In this document: positions 24,357 to 31,577 of the stretch, piece after piece
Layout of the letters: each line of letters opens with the position of its first letter
How positions within the stretch are numbered: the stretch's first letter is position 1
From: Deltaproteobacteria bacterium
GTDB taxonomy: Bacteria > Myxococcota > UBA727 > VGSZ01
Direction of reading: 5' to 3'
Length of the DNA stretch: 33,289 nt
Assembly: GCA_020850995.1 (NCBI GenBank)
Contig: JADZDP010000197.1
Span: 1-33,289 of the forward strand
Notes under the pieces: model-generated
What the model was told of the DNA's origin: nothing
Seen by the model: only the letters and a program-made list of their open reading frames with translations
Databases searched by the model: none
Translations under genes and position numbers: made by a program

Positions 24357-26627
24357 ATGGCCTCGACCTCGGATCTCGCTGAGCTGGAAATGGCCTTCGC
24401 CAAGGACCCCTCCGGTGGCGCCTTCGTGCCGCTGACGCAGGCGTACCTGGCGCAGGGTCGTTTCATGGAGGCGATGGTCGTCTGCAAGAAGGGCATCAAG
24501 ACCCAGCCCGGCAACGTCGAGGGTCGCCTCTTGCTGGCGCGCGTGTACGGCGAGCAGGGCAAGGTGCCCAAGGCGCTCGAAGAGCTGCGCGCCCTGCTGG
24601 CGCAGCACCCCACGGTGGCGGCGGCGCACCTCCAGCTCGGCGTCATGCTCGACAAGAGCGGCAAGGGCGACGAGGCGGTCGAGAGCTTCAAGGAGGCGCT
24701 GCGCAACGATCGCAACCTGGCCGACGCCACCGCGGCGCTCAAGGCCAAGGGCATCGACTGGTCGCCGGGGCCCTCGCCCGAGGAGCTCGCCGCCGCCGAG
24801 GCCGCGCGCAAGGCCGAGGAAGAGCGCGTCGCCGAGGAGGCCCGCAAGCAGGCCGAGGCGGAGGCCGCGCGGCAGGCCGAGGAGGCGCGCAAGGCAGGCG
24901 AGGCGCAGCGCGCCGCCGCCGCCGCCAAGAATCGCAGCATGGGCGCGGCCATCCAGCAGCCGCGGGGCGCGCAGAGCGGTCCCGTGTCGGCGCCCGTGTT
25001 CCCGAGCATGGCCGACCCCGCCTTCGCGTCCACCTCGGGCGCCTACGGCATGTTCTCGGGCCCCGTGCCGGTGGCCGCGCAGGGGCGGCGCCTGGGCCCC
25101 GGCTTCACCTTCGGGCTGGCCGCGCTGCTCTTGCTCGTCATCGTGGCCGTGGTGTTCATCCTCAAGTCGCACCGCGACACGCAAGACAAGATCACCTTCC
25201 ACCTCAAGGCAGCGCAGCGGTTCTTGGCCAGCGACACCACCGGCGGCCACAAGGCCTCCAACAAAGAGCTCGAGGAGGCCCTCAAGCTCGACGACGGGCA
25301 GCCGCTGGCGCTCGCGCAGCATGCGCTCTCGCTCTCCATCCTCGCCAACCAGCGAGGTGAGAAAGAGCTCGACCAGGCGGCGCAAGACGCCACCAAGAAG
25401 GCGATGAAGCATGCCTCCGAGCAGCCGGGCAGCGTCGCCGCCGAGATGATCTGGCTGCGCCAGGCGGGCAAGGGTGAGGACGCGCTGGCGATCGCCAAGA
25501 AGCTCAACAGCGACGACACCGCGCTGCCCATCTCGGTGCGCATCCAGGTGGGCCGCACCTACGCGGCGCTCAAGCGCGTGCAAGACATGATCAAGGTGGC
25601 CGACTCGCTGCGCGAGGTCCCCGACCCCGGCGCGCAGGCCTTCGTGGGCGAGTGCTATCGGCGCGTGGGCGATCAGAACCGCGCCCGCGCGGCGCTCGAC
25701 AACGCGATGAAGAACGAGATCGACCACGATCCCTCGCGCGCCCTGCGCGCGCTGGTCATCCTCGAGGCCGACGACACCGTGCACTTCAACGTCGCCATCG
25801 ACGACCTCAACACGCTCAAGGAGCTGGGCAAAGACGCCGTGGGCACCAAGCAGCGCGGCTACGCGTACCTCGGGCTCGCGGTCATGGGTCAGCGCCTCGG
25901 TCGCGCCGAGGCCGAGAACAAGCGCGAGCTCGAGGCCGCGCGCGCCGCCCTGCGCACCGACGCCGAGATCCCGCAGTTCGAGGCCAAGCAGGCCCTGGAG
26001 GCAGGCGAGTTCCAGCGCGCCATCGCCTCGGCCGAGGCCGCCATCGCCATCGACCCCGTGCGCTTGCAGCCCTACCTGCAGATCGTGGAGGCGGCCTCGC
26101 GCAGCCGGCAGTGGAGCAAAGCCGACGAGGCCCTGGGCCGCGCCGCCGGCGTGTTTGGCGACAACCTCGACCTCGGGCTCGCCAAGGCGGCCCGCCTGCG
26201 CGACGAGGAGAAGTACGACGAGGCCGCGGCCAGCCTGAACACGCTCAAGGGCAAGTTCGACGTGGCCGAGGTCTATCGCGACCTGGGCAAGGTCTACATG
26301 CGCGCCGGCGACCTGCCCAAGGCCGTCGACGTGCTCAAGGAGGCGGCCAAGAAGGTGGGCACGCGCGCCCCCTCGGTACAAGCCAACGTGTACACCTGGC
26401 TCGGCCGCGCCTACGCCGACGGCGACGAGCACGAGAGCGCCGTCGAGGTGTACAGCCAGGCGGTGGCGGCCACCTCCGATCACGCGTCCACCTACTACTT
26501 CCTCGGCGTCTCCATGGCGGCGCTCAAGAAAGATGGTGCCGCGCGCGAGGCATTCGACAAGTACCTGCGCGCCGACCCGAACGGCACCTACGCAGAGAAG
26601 GCGCGCCAGCGGCGGGGCGCGCTCTGA
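24357..26627 (+). CDS. TPR-repeat membrane protein with coiled-coil linker
   Basis: 756 residues. Residues 1-130 form TPR-like helical repeats. Residues 139-190 are an Ala/Glu/Lys/Arg-rich helix that would be a coiled coil. A linker leads to one transmembrane span (about 250-269, LAALLLLVIVAVVFIL). Residues 275-756 hold many further TPR helices (for example FVGECYRRVGDQNRARAALDNAM and VYRDLGKVYMRAGDLPKAVDVLKEA). With no signal peptide, the first TPR block would be cytoplasmic and the large second block periplasmic, an arrangement suited to an assembly scaffold. Similar large TPR proteins are common in myxobacteria. The partner is unknown. The next gene follows closely. Confidence 0.85.
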   Translation: MASTSDLAELEMAFAKDPSGGAFVPLTQAYLAQGRFMEAMVVCKKGIKTQPGNVEGRLLLARVYGEQGKVPKALEELRALLAQHPTVAAAHLQLGVMLDKSGKGDEAVESFKEALRNDRNLADATAALKAKGIDWSPGPSPEELAAAEAARKAEEERVAEEARKQAEAEAARQAEEARKAGEAQRAAAAAKNRSMGAAIQQPRGAQSGPVSAPVFPSMADPAFASTSGAYGMFSGPVPVAAQGRRLGPGFTFGLAALLLLVIVAVVFILKSHRDTQDKITFHLKAAQRFLASDTTGGHKASNKELEEALKLDDGQPLALAQHALSLSILANQRGEKELDQAAQDATKKAMKHASEQPGSVAAEMIWLRQAGKGEDALAIAKKLNSDDTALPISVRIQVGRTYAALKRVQDMIKVADSLREVPDPGAQAFVGECYRRVGDQNRARAALDNAMKNEIDHDPSRALRALVILEADDTVHFNVAIDDLNTLKELGKDAVGTKQRGYAYLGLAVMGQRLGRAEAENKRELEAARAALRTDAEIPQFEAKQALEAGEFQRAIASAEAAIAIDPVRLQPYLQIVEAASRSRQWSKADEALGRAAGVFGDNLDLGLAKAARLRDEEKYDEAAASLNTLKGKFDVAEVYRDLGKVYMRAGDLPKAVDVLKEAAKKVGTRAPSVQANVYTWLGRAYADGDEHESAVEVYSQAVAATSDHASTYYFLGVSMAALKKDGAAREAFDKYLRADPNGTYAEKARQRRGAL

Positions 26628-26647
26628 GCAGGCGGCGCGTCCCGGTC

Positions 26648-27211
26648 GTGCTCGCACTCATCGTCGTGACCGCGTGCGCCTTGGCGGCGCTGGCCGCTGG
26701 CCCACGCGGCGTCCCCGAGCTCATCGCCGAGGCCCAGGCAGCGTGGCAAAAGCGCGACGCCGCCACCACGGTGGCGCGCTTGAGCGCCGCGCTCGAGCAG
26801 GCGCGCAAGCTCGCCCCCCTGCGCATCCGCGCCGCGCTCGCCGCCGAGGCCATCCACGGCCTGGGCGTGTATCAGCCCCTGCCGGGCGGCGTGCTCGCGG
26901 GGCGGCGCCTGCAGCTCTACGTCGAGATCGAGAACTTCGACGTCGAGCCCGTGGGCGACCACGCGCGTGTGCGCCTCGAGCTCTCGGGGCTGTTCTCGCT
27001 CGAGGAGGCCGGCAAGAAGAAGGAGCTCGGCAAGAAGACCTTGGGCGAGCAAGTGTACGAGACGCGCGCGCCGCTCGGCGTCGCCTACCTCGGCACCGAC
27101 ATCGACCTGGGCGACGACTTCGCGCCCGGCACCTATCACGTCGAGCTCAAGGTCAAGGACTTGGTGAGCTCGAAGGTGGCGAGTCAGGACGTCGTGTTCG
27201 TGGTGCGCTGA
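26648..27211 (+). CDS. Small exported protein, 187 residues
   Basis: Start GTG 26648 gives a clean signal peptide (MLALIVVTACALAALAAG). Helical residues then follow (about 25-70), then a beta-strand region (LQLYVEIENFDVEPVG...ARVRLELSGLFSL) with a late PGTYHVELKVKDLVSSKVASQDVVFVV that resembles an Ig-like or proteinase-inhibitor-type strand pair. No family was recognised. It starts 21 bases after the TPR gene and is followed 18 bases later by the chalcone-isomerase-like gene, so the three are probably one operon acting in the periplasm. The start is the weakest point: no good Shine-Dalgarno site is seen. Confidence 0.65.
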   Translation: MLALIVVTACALAALAAGPRGVPELIAEAQAAWQKRDAATTVARLSAALEQARKLAPLRIRAALAAEAIHGLGVYQPLPGGVLAGRRLQLYVEIENFDVEPVGDHARVRLELSGLFSLEEAGKKKELGKKTLGEQVYETRAPLGVAYLGTDIDLGDDFAPGTYHVELKVKDLVSSKVASQDVVFVVR

Positions 27212-27229
27212 GTGCTCGTAGGAGGAAGC

Positions 27230-27805
27230 ATGTCGTTTGCTCGTGTGGTGTCGTTGCTCGCGCTCGTGTGCGCGCTCGCGTGGGGCGGCACCGTCGCCGC
27301 CAAGGCCGTCGACGGCGTCGAGTTCCCCGACAGCGTGCAGGTCGGCGGTGCCAAGCTGCTGCGAAACGGCATCGGCGCGCGCACCATCTTGTTCGTGCGC
27401 TTCTACCTGGCGGCCCTCTACGTCGAGAAGAGTGCCAACAGCGCCGGTGCCGTGCTCGGCCCCGATCGCCCGCGCGAGGTGCGCCTCGCCATGGTGAAAG
27501 ACGTGAGCAAGCAGCGCTTCCAAGAGGCGGCGCAGGCGGGCTTCGACAAGAACACGCCCAAGGCGAGCGCCGAGCTCAAGGCGCGCGAGGCGCAGTTCCT
27601 GGCGCTGGTGCCGGCGCAGGTGCCGGGCGACACGCTGACCTTCAGCTACGAGCCCGGCGTGGGCACGCACATCAAGGGCAGCAAGGTGGCTGAGACCGTC
27701 ATCGCCGGGAAGGACTTCGCCGACGCGCTGTTCGCGATTTGGCTTGGCGAGCACCCCGTCGACGACGGGCTCAAGAAGGGGCTCATGGGCAAGGACTCGC
27801 TGTAG
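27230..27805 (+). CDS. Exported chalcone isomerase-like protein
   Basis: 191 residues. Signal peptide MSFARVVSLLALVCALAWGGTVAAKA, then the bacterial chalcone-isomerase-like domain: GVEFPDSVQVGGAKLLRNGIGARTILF, VRFYLAALYVE and a C-terminal FADALFAIWLGEHPVDDGLKKGLMG. Bacterial members have no demonstrated flavonoid activity and many are periplasmic proteins of unknown or fatty-acid-binding function. The ATG at 27230 has AGGAGG (27220-27225) at four bases. Same strand and short gap after the preceding exported protein. Confidence 0.87.
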   Translation: MSFARVVSLLALVCALAWGGTVAAKAVDGVEFPDSVQVGGAKLLRNGIGARTILFVRFYLAALYVEKSANSAGAVLGPDRPREVRLAMVKDVSKQRFQEAAQAGFDKNTPKASAELKAREAQFLALVPAQVPGDTLTFSYEPGVGTHIKGSKVAETVIAGKDFADALFAIWLGEHPVDDGLKKGLMGKDSL

Positions 27806-27900
27806 CTCACGGCGCGCGCCGGCGCACGATGGGCAGGGGGCGAGGGTCAGGTGCAGCCAACGGCAGGCCTGCACGTCGCTGGCTTCGAGTTGGCCGTAAG

Positions 27901-27930
27901 CTGGCCAGATGACATGGCTAAGATCTGGCC
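27901..27930. promoter_or_regulatory. Inverted repeat overlapping the antitoxin start (candidate operator)
   Basis: CTGGCCAGAT (27901-27910) is mirrored by ATCTGGCC (27923-27930), eight perfect bases per arm around a 12-base spacer. It covers the ATG at 27914 and lies just before two GTG codons. Autoregulated toxin-antitoxin pairs usually have such a site at their promoter, which favours the later GTG start. A TAAGAT sequence within it (27919-27924) could be a -10. Confidence 0.45.
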
Positions 27931-28186
27931 TGTGGTGACCGCCAAGATCTCCGAGCTGAAGGACCGGCTGAGCCACTATTTGCGCTTGGTGCAACGCGGT
28001 GAGCGCGTGCTGGTCTGCGACCGCGATCGGGTCATCGCCTGCATCGAACCGGCGGGCGGACCCGTCGATGATGACGACGACGCCAGGATCGCCGCGCGGC
28101 TGCCGGCCTCGTGGTTGAAAGAGCGCCCGAAGAGCAAGGCGAGCGTGGTCGCGGCCGTGCTCGCAGATCGCCGCGAGGGGCGATGA
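27914..28186 (+). CDS. Phd/YefM-family antitoxin
   Basis: About 90 residues. The segment TAKISELKDRLSHYLRLVQRGERVLVCDRDRVIACIEP is the family's DNA-binding N-terminal domain. The C-terminal part, with acidic DDDDD and the SWLKERPKSKASVVAAVLADR helix, would bind the toxin. Three starts are possible: ATG 27914, GTG 27932 and GTG 27935. The last two would begin directly before the conserved TAKISELK and leave the inverted repeat upstream. The stop overlaps the toxin start as ATGA. It would neutralise the PIN toxin and repress the pair. Confidence 0.88.
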   Translation: MAKIWPVVTAKISELKDRLSHYLRLVQRGERVLVCDRDRVIACIEPAGGPVDDDDDARIAARLPASWLKERPKSKASVVAAVLADRREGR

Positions 28187-28608
28187 GGTTCTGGGACACG
28201 TCGGCGGCGGTGCCGCTCTTGGTGCACGAGCCGGCGTCGGCGCGCTGCGACCGCTGGCTGGCCGAGGACGCCGAGCTCGCGCTCTGGACGCTGACGCCCG
28301 TCGAGGTCTCGTCCGCGCTGTTTCGTCTGGTGCGGGAGGGCGCGCTCGCAGAGCGCGCCGCGCTGCAAGCAGAGGCGCGCATCGAGCGACTGGTGCGCGC
28401 CTCGGCAGTCGTGATCGATATCGACGGCGTCAAGGCGCGCGCCCGTCGTCTGCTCCGGGCCCATCAGCTGCGCGTGGCCGACGCGCTGCAGCTTGGCGCG
28501 GCGCTCGCGTGGGCCGCCGACGAACCGGCAGGACGGATCCTCATCACCTTCGATGATCGGCTCGCGCTCGCAGCGGCGCGCGAGGGGTTCGCGCTGCTTG
28601 GTGGGTAG
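28183..28608 (+). CDS. VapC-like PIN-domain toxin
   Basis: 141 residues. PIN nuclease acidic residues: Asp5 in FWDTSAAVPLL, Glu41 in TPVEVSSAL, Asp100 in RVADALQLGAALAW and Asp124/Asp125 in ITFDDRLALAA. VapC toxins cut specific RNAs with Mg2+. Start ATG 28183 overlaps the antitoxin stop by four bases. All catalytic positions look intact, so the toxin is probably active when free. Confidence 0.9.
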   Translation: MRFWDTSAAVPLLVHEPASARCDRWLAEDAELALWTLTPVEVSSALFRLVREGALAERAALQAEARIERLVRASAVVIDIDGVKARARRLLRAHQLRVADALQLGAALAWAADEPAGRILITFDDRLALAAAREGFALLGG

Positions 28609-28617
28609 GGGCGATAG

Positions 28618-28743
28618 CTACCCCGCCACCTCCGCCGCCAACAAACGCCGCACCCGCTCCTCGTCGACGCGGACGTGCAGCACGCTCTCGTGGCTCACCT
28701 GCTCGAGCCCCGCGGGCGATAGCCGGGAGGGCAGCAAGGTCAA
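28618..28743 (-). pseudogene. Possible C-terminal gene remnant
   Basis: Reading leftward, an open stretch of about 41 codons ends at a TAG (28618-28620): it begins LTLLPSRLSPAG and ends RRLLAAEVAG. Its composition is protein-like, but no ATG is present and it directly abuts the stop of the third lipoprotein gene. It may be the 3' stub of a gene cut when the array or the toxin-antitoxin pair arrived. The family is unknown. Confidence 0.3.
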
Positions 28744-29339
28744 GACGGGGGACCGCACAGCAACTGAGCGGTCCCGCCCATCTCAGACACCTCATCGCTG
28801 CCGTCCTCGATGCCTCGCTCGATGGCCTGTCTGAGTCCTTCGTGTTCGATACCGTAGTCGTCGATCATGTCGTCCCGCAAGACTACTCCCAAAAAGTTCG
28901 GCCATCCCCGTGAAGCGGTCTCGCCGTCGCATACGACCACAACCTCGGGCTGAAACACGAGCCCGGGGAAGCGGGCGAGCTTGATATAGCCGGATCGCTC
29001 CATCTCCGTCGCGCTGCCCTCCGTGCCGAAAACCGGCTTGGCAAGATCGAGCCGCAGCCGCGACGGTCGCCAGTCCTCATCGATCACGATGATGACAGGT
29101 TCTGCGACGTCGCCGTTCGGGCAGTCCACCTCGCCGTCGCGATCGCACACCGCTCCGAAGTGCGCGGTGCCGTGAACGATGTCGTAGTCAATCGCCTCCG
29201 AATACAACTCGCCTTCGAAATGCGTCTGGTCCTTCACGACGCCAGTGTCGCACTCGTTTGTGGCGCAAGCAGCGAGCGTCGCCAGCGCGCCAAGCATCAT
29301 CGCGAGGGACCGACGATGTCGTTGGTTAGAAGAACGCAT
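28740..29339 (-). CDS. Lipoprotein paralogue C (array, most diverged)
   Basis: 199 residues. Signal with lipobox LAAC (Cys25), then the shared NECDTGVVKDQ start. It aligns without gaps for most of its length to paralogues A and B: DYDIVHGTAH, VDCPNGDVAEPV, VIDEDWRPSRLRLDL, GYIKLARFPGL and EHEGLRQAIERG. Paired cysteines (25, 30, 65, 73, 137 and one near the end) suggest disulfides outside the cytoplasm. The HEGLH of A and B is HEGLR here. ATG 29339 is chosen by the lipobox; the frame stays open upstream through the duplicated protease remnant. Function unknown. Confidence 0.72.
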   Translation of the reverse strand: MRSSNQRHRRSLAMMLGALATLAACATNECDTGVVKDQTHFEGELYSEAIDYDIVHGTAHFGAVCDRDGEVDCPNGDVAEPVIIVIDEDWRPSRLRLDLAKPVFGTEGSATEMERSGYIKLARFPGLVFQPEVVVVCDGETASRGWPNFLGVVLRDDMIDDYGIEHEGLRQAIERGIEDGSDEVSEMGGTAQLLCGPPS

Positions 29340-29553
29340 TGCTCGGCCCCGGTAGGAGATGCACGCTCTCGAGGCTTCCCGATCCCCATTGCAGGAAGGA
29401 CAGACAGCGATGTCTGTACCGCCATGCTGGGTTGCGGCCGGGATGGTACCAAGCGGGGTCACGTGGTTGGCACATCCCGCCTGGTCGCTCGCCGCAACAG
29501 TGTCTGGTTCGGGCTCGTCGCTGTGTCCGCCGACCGCGGCTACTCGACCCGTG
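29340..29553 (-). pseudogene. Diverged 3' fragment of protease gene (third copy)
   Basis: About 70 codons match the end of the metalloprotease: DTGRVAAV (against NNTRVAAF), GCANHVTPLGTIPAATQHGG and VCPSCNG. Near the end it is one base shorter than the intact gene. This loses the original stop and puts the fragment in frame with lipoprotein C. No start signal of its own was seen. It begins directly after the stop codon of lipoprotein B. Confidence 0.75.
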
Positions 29554-30159
29554 TCAAGCATCTGGCGGCCCGCCGCAGTCCATCTGGGAGAAGCCACCAG
29601 CGCCGGTGACCGGCTCCGTGCTGTCCAAGATACCGCGCTCGATCGCTTGGTGAAGGCCTTCGTGGTCGATGGCGTTCCTTTCAAGGTGCATATCCGTGAC
29701 GTACGACCTGATGAAGTTGCGCCAGCCGTCGACCGCTGGCTCGCCCTCGCACACGACGTTGGCATCTGGATTGAACGCCAGACCGACGAAGCGGCCCATC
29801 GTGATGTACGCGCTCATGCCCATTTCGCCTTCGGCAGCTTCTGAGCTAATGATAGGCAGCGATCGGTCGAGCCGCGCTTGCGGCGGCATCCAATCTGCAT
29901 CGATCTCGATCGTCACCGGGTCGGCAACTCGATCGTCCGGGCAGTCGAGCTCTTCGTCGTGCGCGCAGAGCGCCGCGATGCGCGCTGTGCCGTGCACGAT
30001 CTCGTAGGAGAGCGCTGCATCGTAGAGAAGCTCCTCGTAGAATGCCTGATCCTTCACAACACCGGTCCCACACTCGTTTGTGGCGCAACCTGTGAGCGTC
30101 AGCAATGCGCAATGGCACGCGCAGCTCGCCCACCTGCGAAGATTGTCAGAAGCAGGCAT
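29554..30159 (-). CDS. Lipoprotein paralogue B (array)
   Basis: 201 residues, the same length as paralogue A and aligned without gaps. Lipobox LTGC (Cys25), NECGTGVVKDQAFYEELLYDAALSYEIVHGTA, LDCPDDRVADPVTIEIDADW, and AIDHEGLHQAIERG with HEGLH at 166-170. Most differences from A are single substitutions spread along the protein, while the first 20 residues of the signal peptide differ strongly. Start ATG 30159 overlaps the duplicated protease tail by 14 bases, as in the original pair. No known family; probably an outer-membrane-anchored secreted protein stabilised by disulfides. Confidence 0.75.
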   Translation of the reverse strand: MPASDNLRRWASCACHCALLTLTGCATNECGTGVVKDQAFYEELLYDAALSYEIVHGTARIAALCAHDEELDCPDDRVADPVTIEIDADWMPPQARLDRSLPIISSEAAEGEMGMSAYITMGRFVGLAFNPDANVVCEGEPAVDGWRNFIRSYVTDMHLERNAIDHEGLHQAIERGILDSTEPVTGAGGFSQMDCGGPPDA

Positions 30160-30571
30160 TGCTCGGCCCCGGTTGGAGGTGGACGCTCTCGAGCGTACCG
30201 GCACCGCCGTTGCAGGATTGGCAGACCGAAACCGAGACCCCTCCGTGCTGGGTCGCGGCAGGGATGGTACCAAGCGGGGTGACGTGGTTTGCACATCCTG
30301 CGCTGTCGCTTCTGCGCAAGGCGGTAGCGCTCGGCGCCGTCGACGTGTCAGTTGCAAACGCGGCCACTCGTGTATTGTTGACGTCGCCCGGCCCGGTTAC
30401 CGCGCGACCAGCGGAGATGAAGAGCGCCGACGACGAACGGGCGACGCCGATGACGCCGTTCTCTCGCTCGGCGCTGGTCTCGCGGGTCCAGTTGGGGTCG
30501 GGAACGGTCACGGTCACGGTCACGGTAGTTCCTGACACGCCAAACCTGCGCCGTTGGACAACGTTGTAGCC
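30146..30571 (-). pseudogene. Duplicated 3' fragment of the metalloprotease gene (second copy)
   Basis: About 140 codons nearly identical to the last part of the protease, from GYNVVQRRRFGVSG to LQPGPSNACF and a TAA. It joins in frame right after the TGA of lipoprotein A, so it has no start of its own except an internal ATG-less region or read-through of that TGA. It holds a CGGTCA expansion (TVTVTV). It is probably untranslated but may carry the ribosome site for lipoprotein B. Confidence 0.85.
30505..30526 (-). repeat. CGGTCA microrepeat inside protease fragment
   Basis: Three CGGTCA units plus CGGT here; the intact gene has one unit plus CGGT at 31523-31532. The expansion is in steps of six bases, so the frame is kept and codes for alternating Thr-Val. 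Confidence 0.9.
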
Positions 30572-31177
30572 TCAAGCATCTGGCGGCCCGCCGCAGTCGA
30601 GTTGGTGCACGCCACCCTGTCGCGCGACCTCGCCGCCGCTGTCCGCGATACCGCGCTCGATCGCTTGGTGAAGACCCTCGTGGTCGATGCCGTAGATTTC
30701 GAGTTGGCTGTCCTTGACGTACGACCAAACGAAGTTGCGCCAACCGTCGACCGCGGGCGCATCTCCGCACACCACATTGGCTCCAGGGTTGAACTCCAGG
30801 CCGACGAAGCGAGCCATGGTAATGTATGATGGGATGTTCATTTCACTGTCGTATGCTTCGGATGCAAATATTGGCAGCGACCGGTCGAGCCGCGCCTGCT
30901 CTGGCATCCAGTCTGCGTCGATCTCGATCGTCACCGGATCGGCAATCCGACCGTCGGGGCAGTCCAGCTCCACGTCATGCTCGCAGATCGCCGCGATGTG
31001 CGCGGTGCCGTGCACGATCTCGTAGGAGAGCGCGGCGTCGTAGAGGAGCTCCTCGTAGAAGGCCTGATCCTTCACGACACCGGTGCCGCAATCATTGCTG
31101 GCGCACCCTGTGAGCATCAGCAACGCGCCAAGGATCGGGCGGTTGACCCACGAGGCGACGTCGTTAGAAGCAGACAT
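30572..31177 (-). CDS. Lipoprotein paralogue A (array, next to protease)
   Basis: 201 residues. N-terminal signal with lipobox MLTGC (Cys25) and SNDCGTGVVKDQAFYEELLYDAALSYEIVHGTAH. Conserved cysteine positions (25, 30, 65, 73, 137 and 195) match those in B, indicating disulfides. A near-C-terminal HEGLH (166-170 in GIDHEGLHQAIERG) could be a zinc motif or chance. Its ATG lies inside the end of the protease gene (14-base overlap), so the two are translationally coupled and likely act together, for example as a protease and a surface lipoprotein partner or inhibitor. That role is inference only. Confidence 0.78.
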   Translation of the reverse strand: MSASNDVASWVNRPILGALLMLTGCASNDCGTGVVKDQAFYEELLYDAALSYEIVHGTAHIAAICEHDVELDCPDGRIADPVTIEIDADWMPEQARLDRSLPIFASEAYDSEMNIPSYITMARFVGLEFNPGANVVCGDAPAVDGWRNFVWSYVKDSQLEIYGIDHEGLHQAIERGIADSGGEVARQGGVHQLDCGGPPDA

Positions 31178-31577
31178 TGCTCGGCCCCGGTTGGAGGTGG
31201 ACGCTCTCGAGCGTGCCGGCACCGCCGGCGCAGGATTGGCAGACCGAAACCGAGAACCCTCCGTGCTGGGTCGCGGCAGGGATGGTACCAAGCGGGGTCA
31301 CGTGGTTTGCACATCCTGCGCTGTCGCTTCTGCGCAAGGCGGTAGCGCTCGGCGCCGTCGACGTGTCAGTTGCAAACGCGGCCACACGTGTATTGTTGAC
31401 GTCGCCCGGCCCGGTTGCCGCGCGACCAGCGGAGATGAAGAGCGCCGACGACGAACGGGCGACGCCGATGACGGCGTTCTCTCGCTCGGCGCTGGTCTCG
31501 CGGGTCCAGTTGGGGTCGGGAACGGTCACGGTAGTTCCTGACACGCCAAACCTGCGCCGTTGGACAACGTTGTAGCC
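30572..31577 (-). repeat. Tandem duplication unit A (1006 bases)
   Basis: Contains lipoprotein A and the last 138 or so codons of the protease gene. It is the parent-like copy, because here the protease part is continuous with the full gene. The homology to unit B ends abruptly at 31577, inside the codons for DDGYNVV. Confidence 0.9.

Larger units (their letters stand above)
29554..30571 (-). repeat. Tandem duplication unit B (1018 bases)
   Basis: This block (protease tail plus lipoprotein B) is a direct copy of 30572-31577. Ends coincide with the lipoprotein stop codons. The only length difference from unit A (1006 bases) is 12 bases, fully explained by two extra CGGTCA units at 30505-30526. 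Confidence 0.9.

Noticed and set aside
24336..26657. 773-codon leftward open frame opposite the TPR gene
   Set aside because: Antisense shadow of a high-GC gene; composition is Leu/Arg/Gly/His-rich with no motif.
29340..29765. Start of lipoprotein C at 29765
   Set aside because: That reading adds duplicated protease residue ahead of a clear lipobox; the ATG at 29339 aligns with the starts of A and B.
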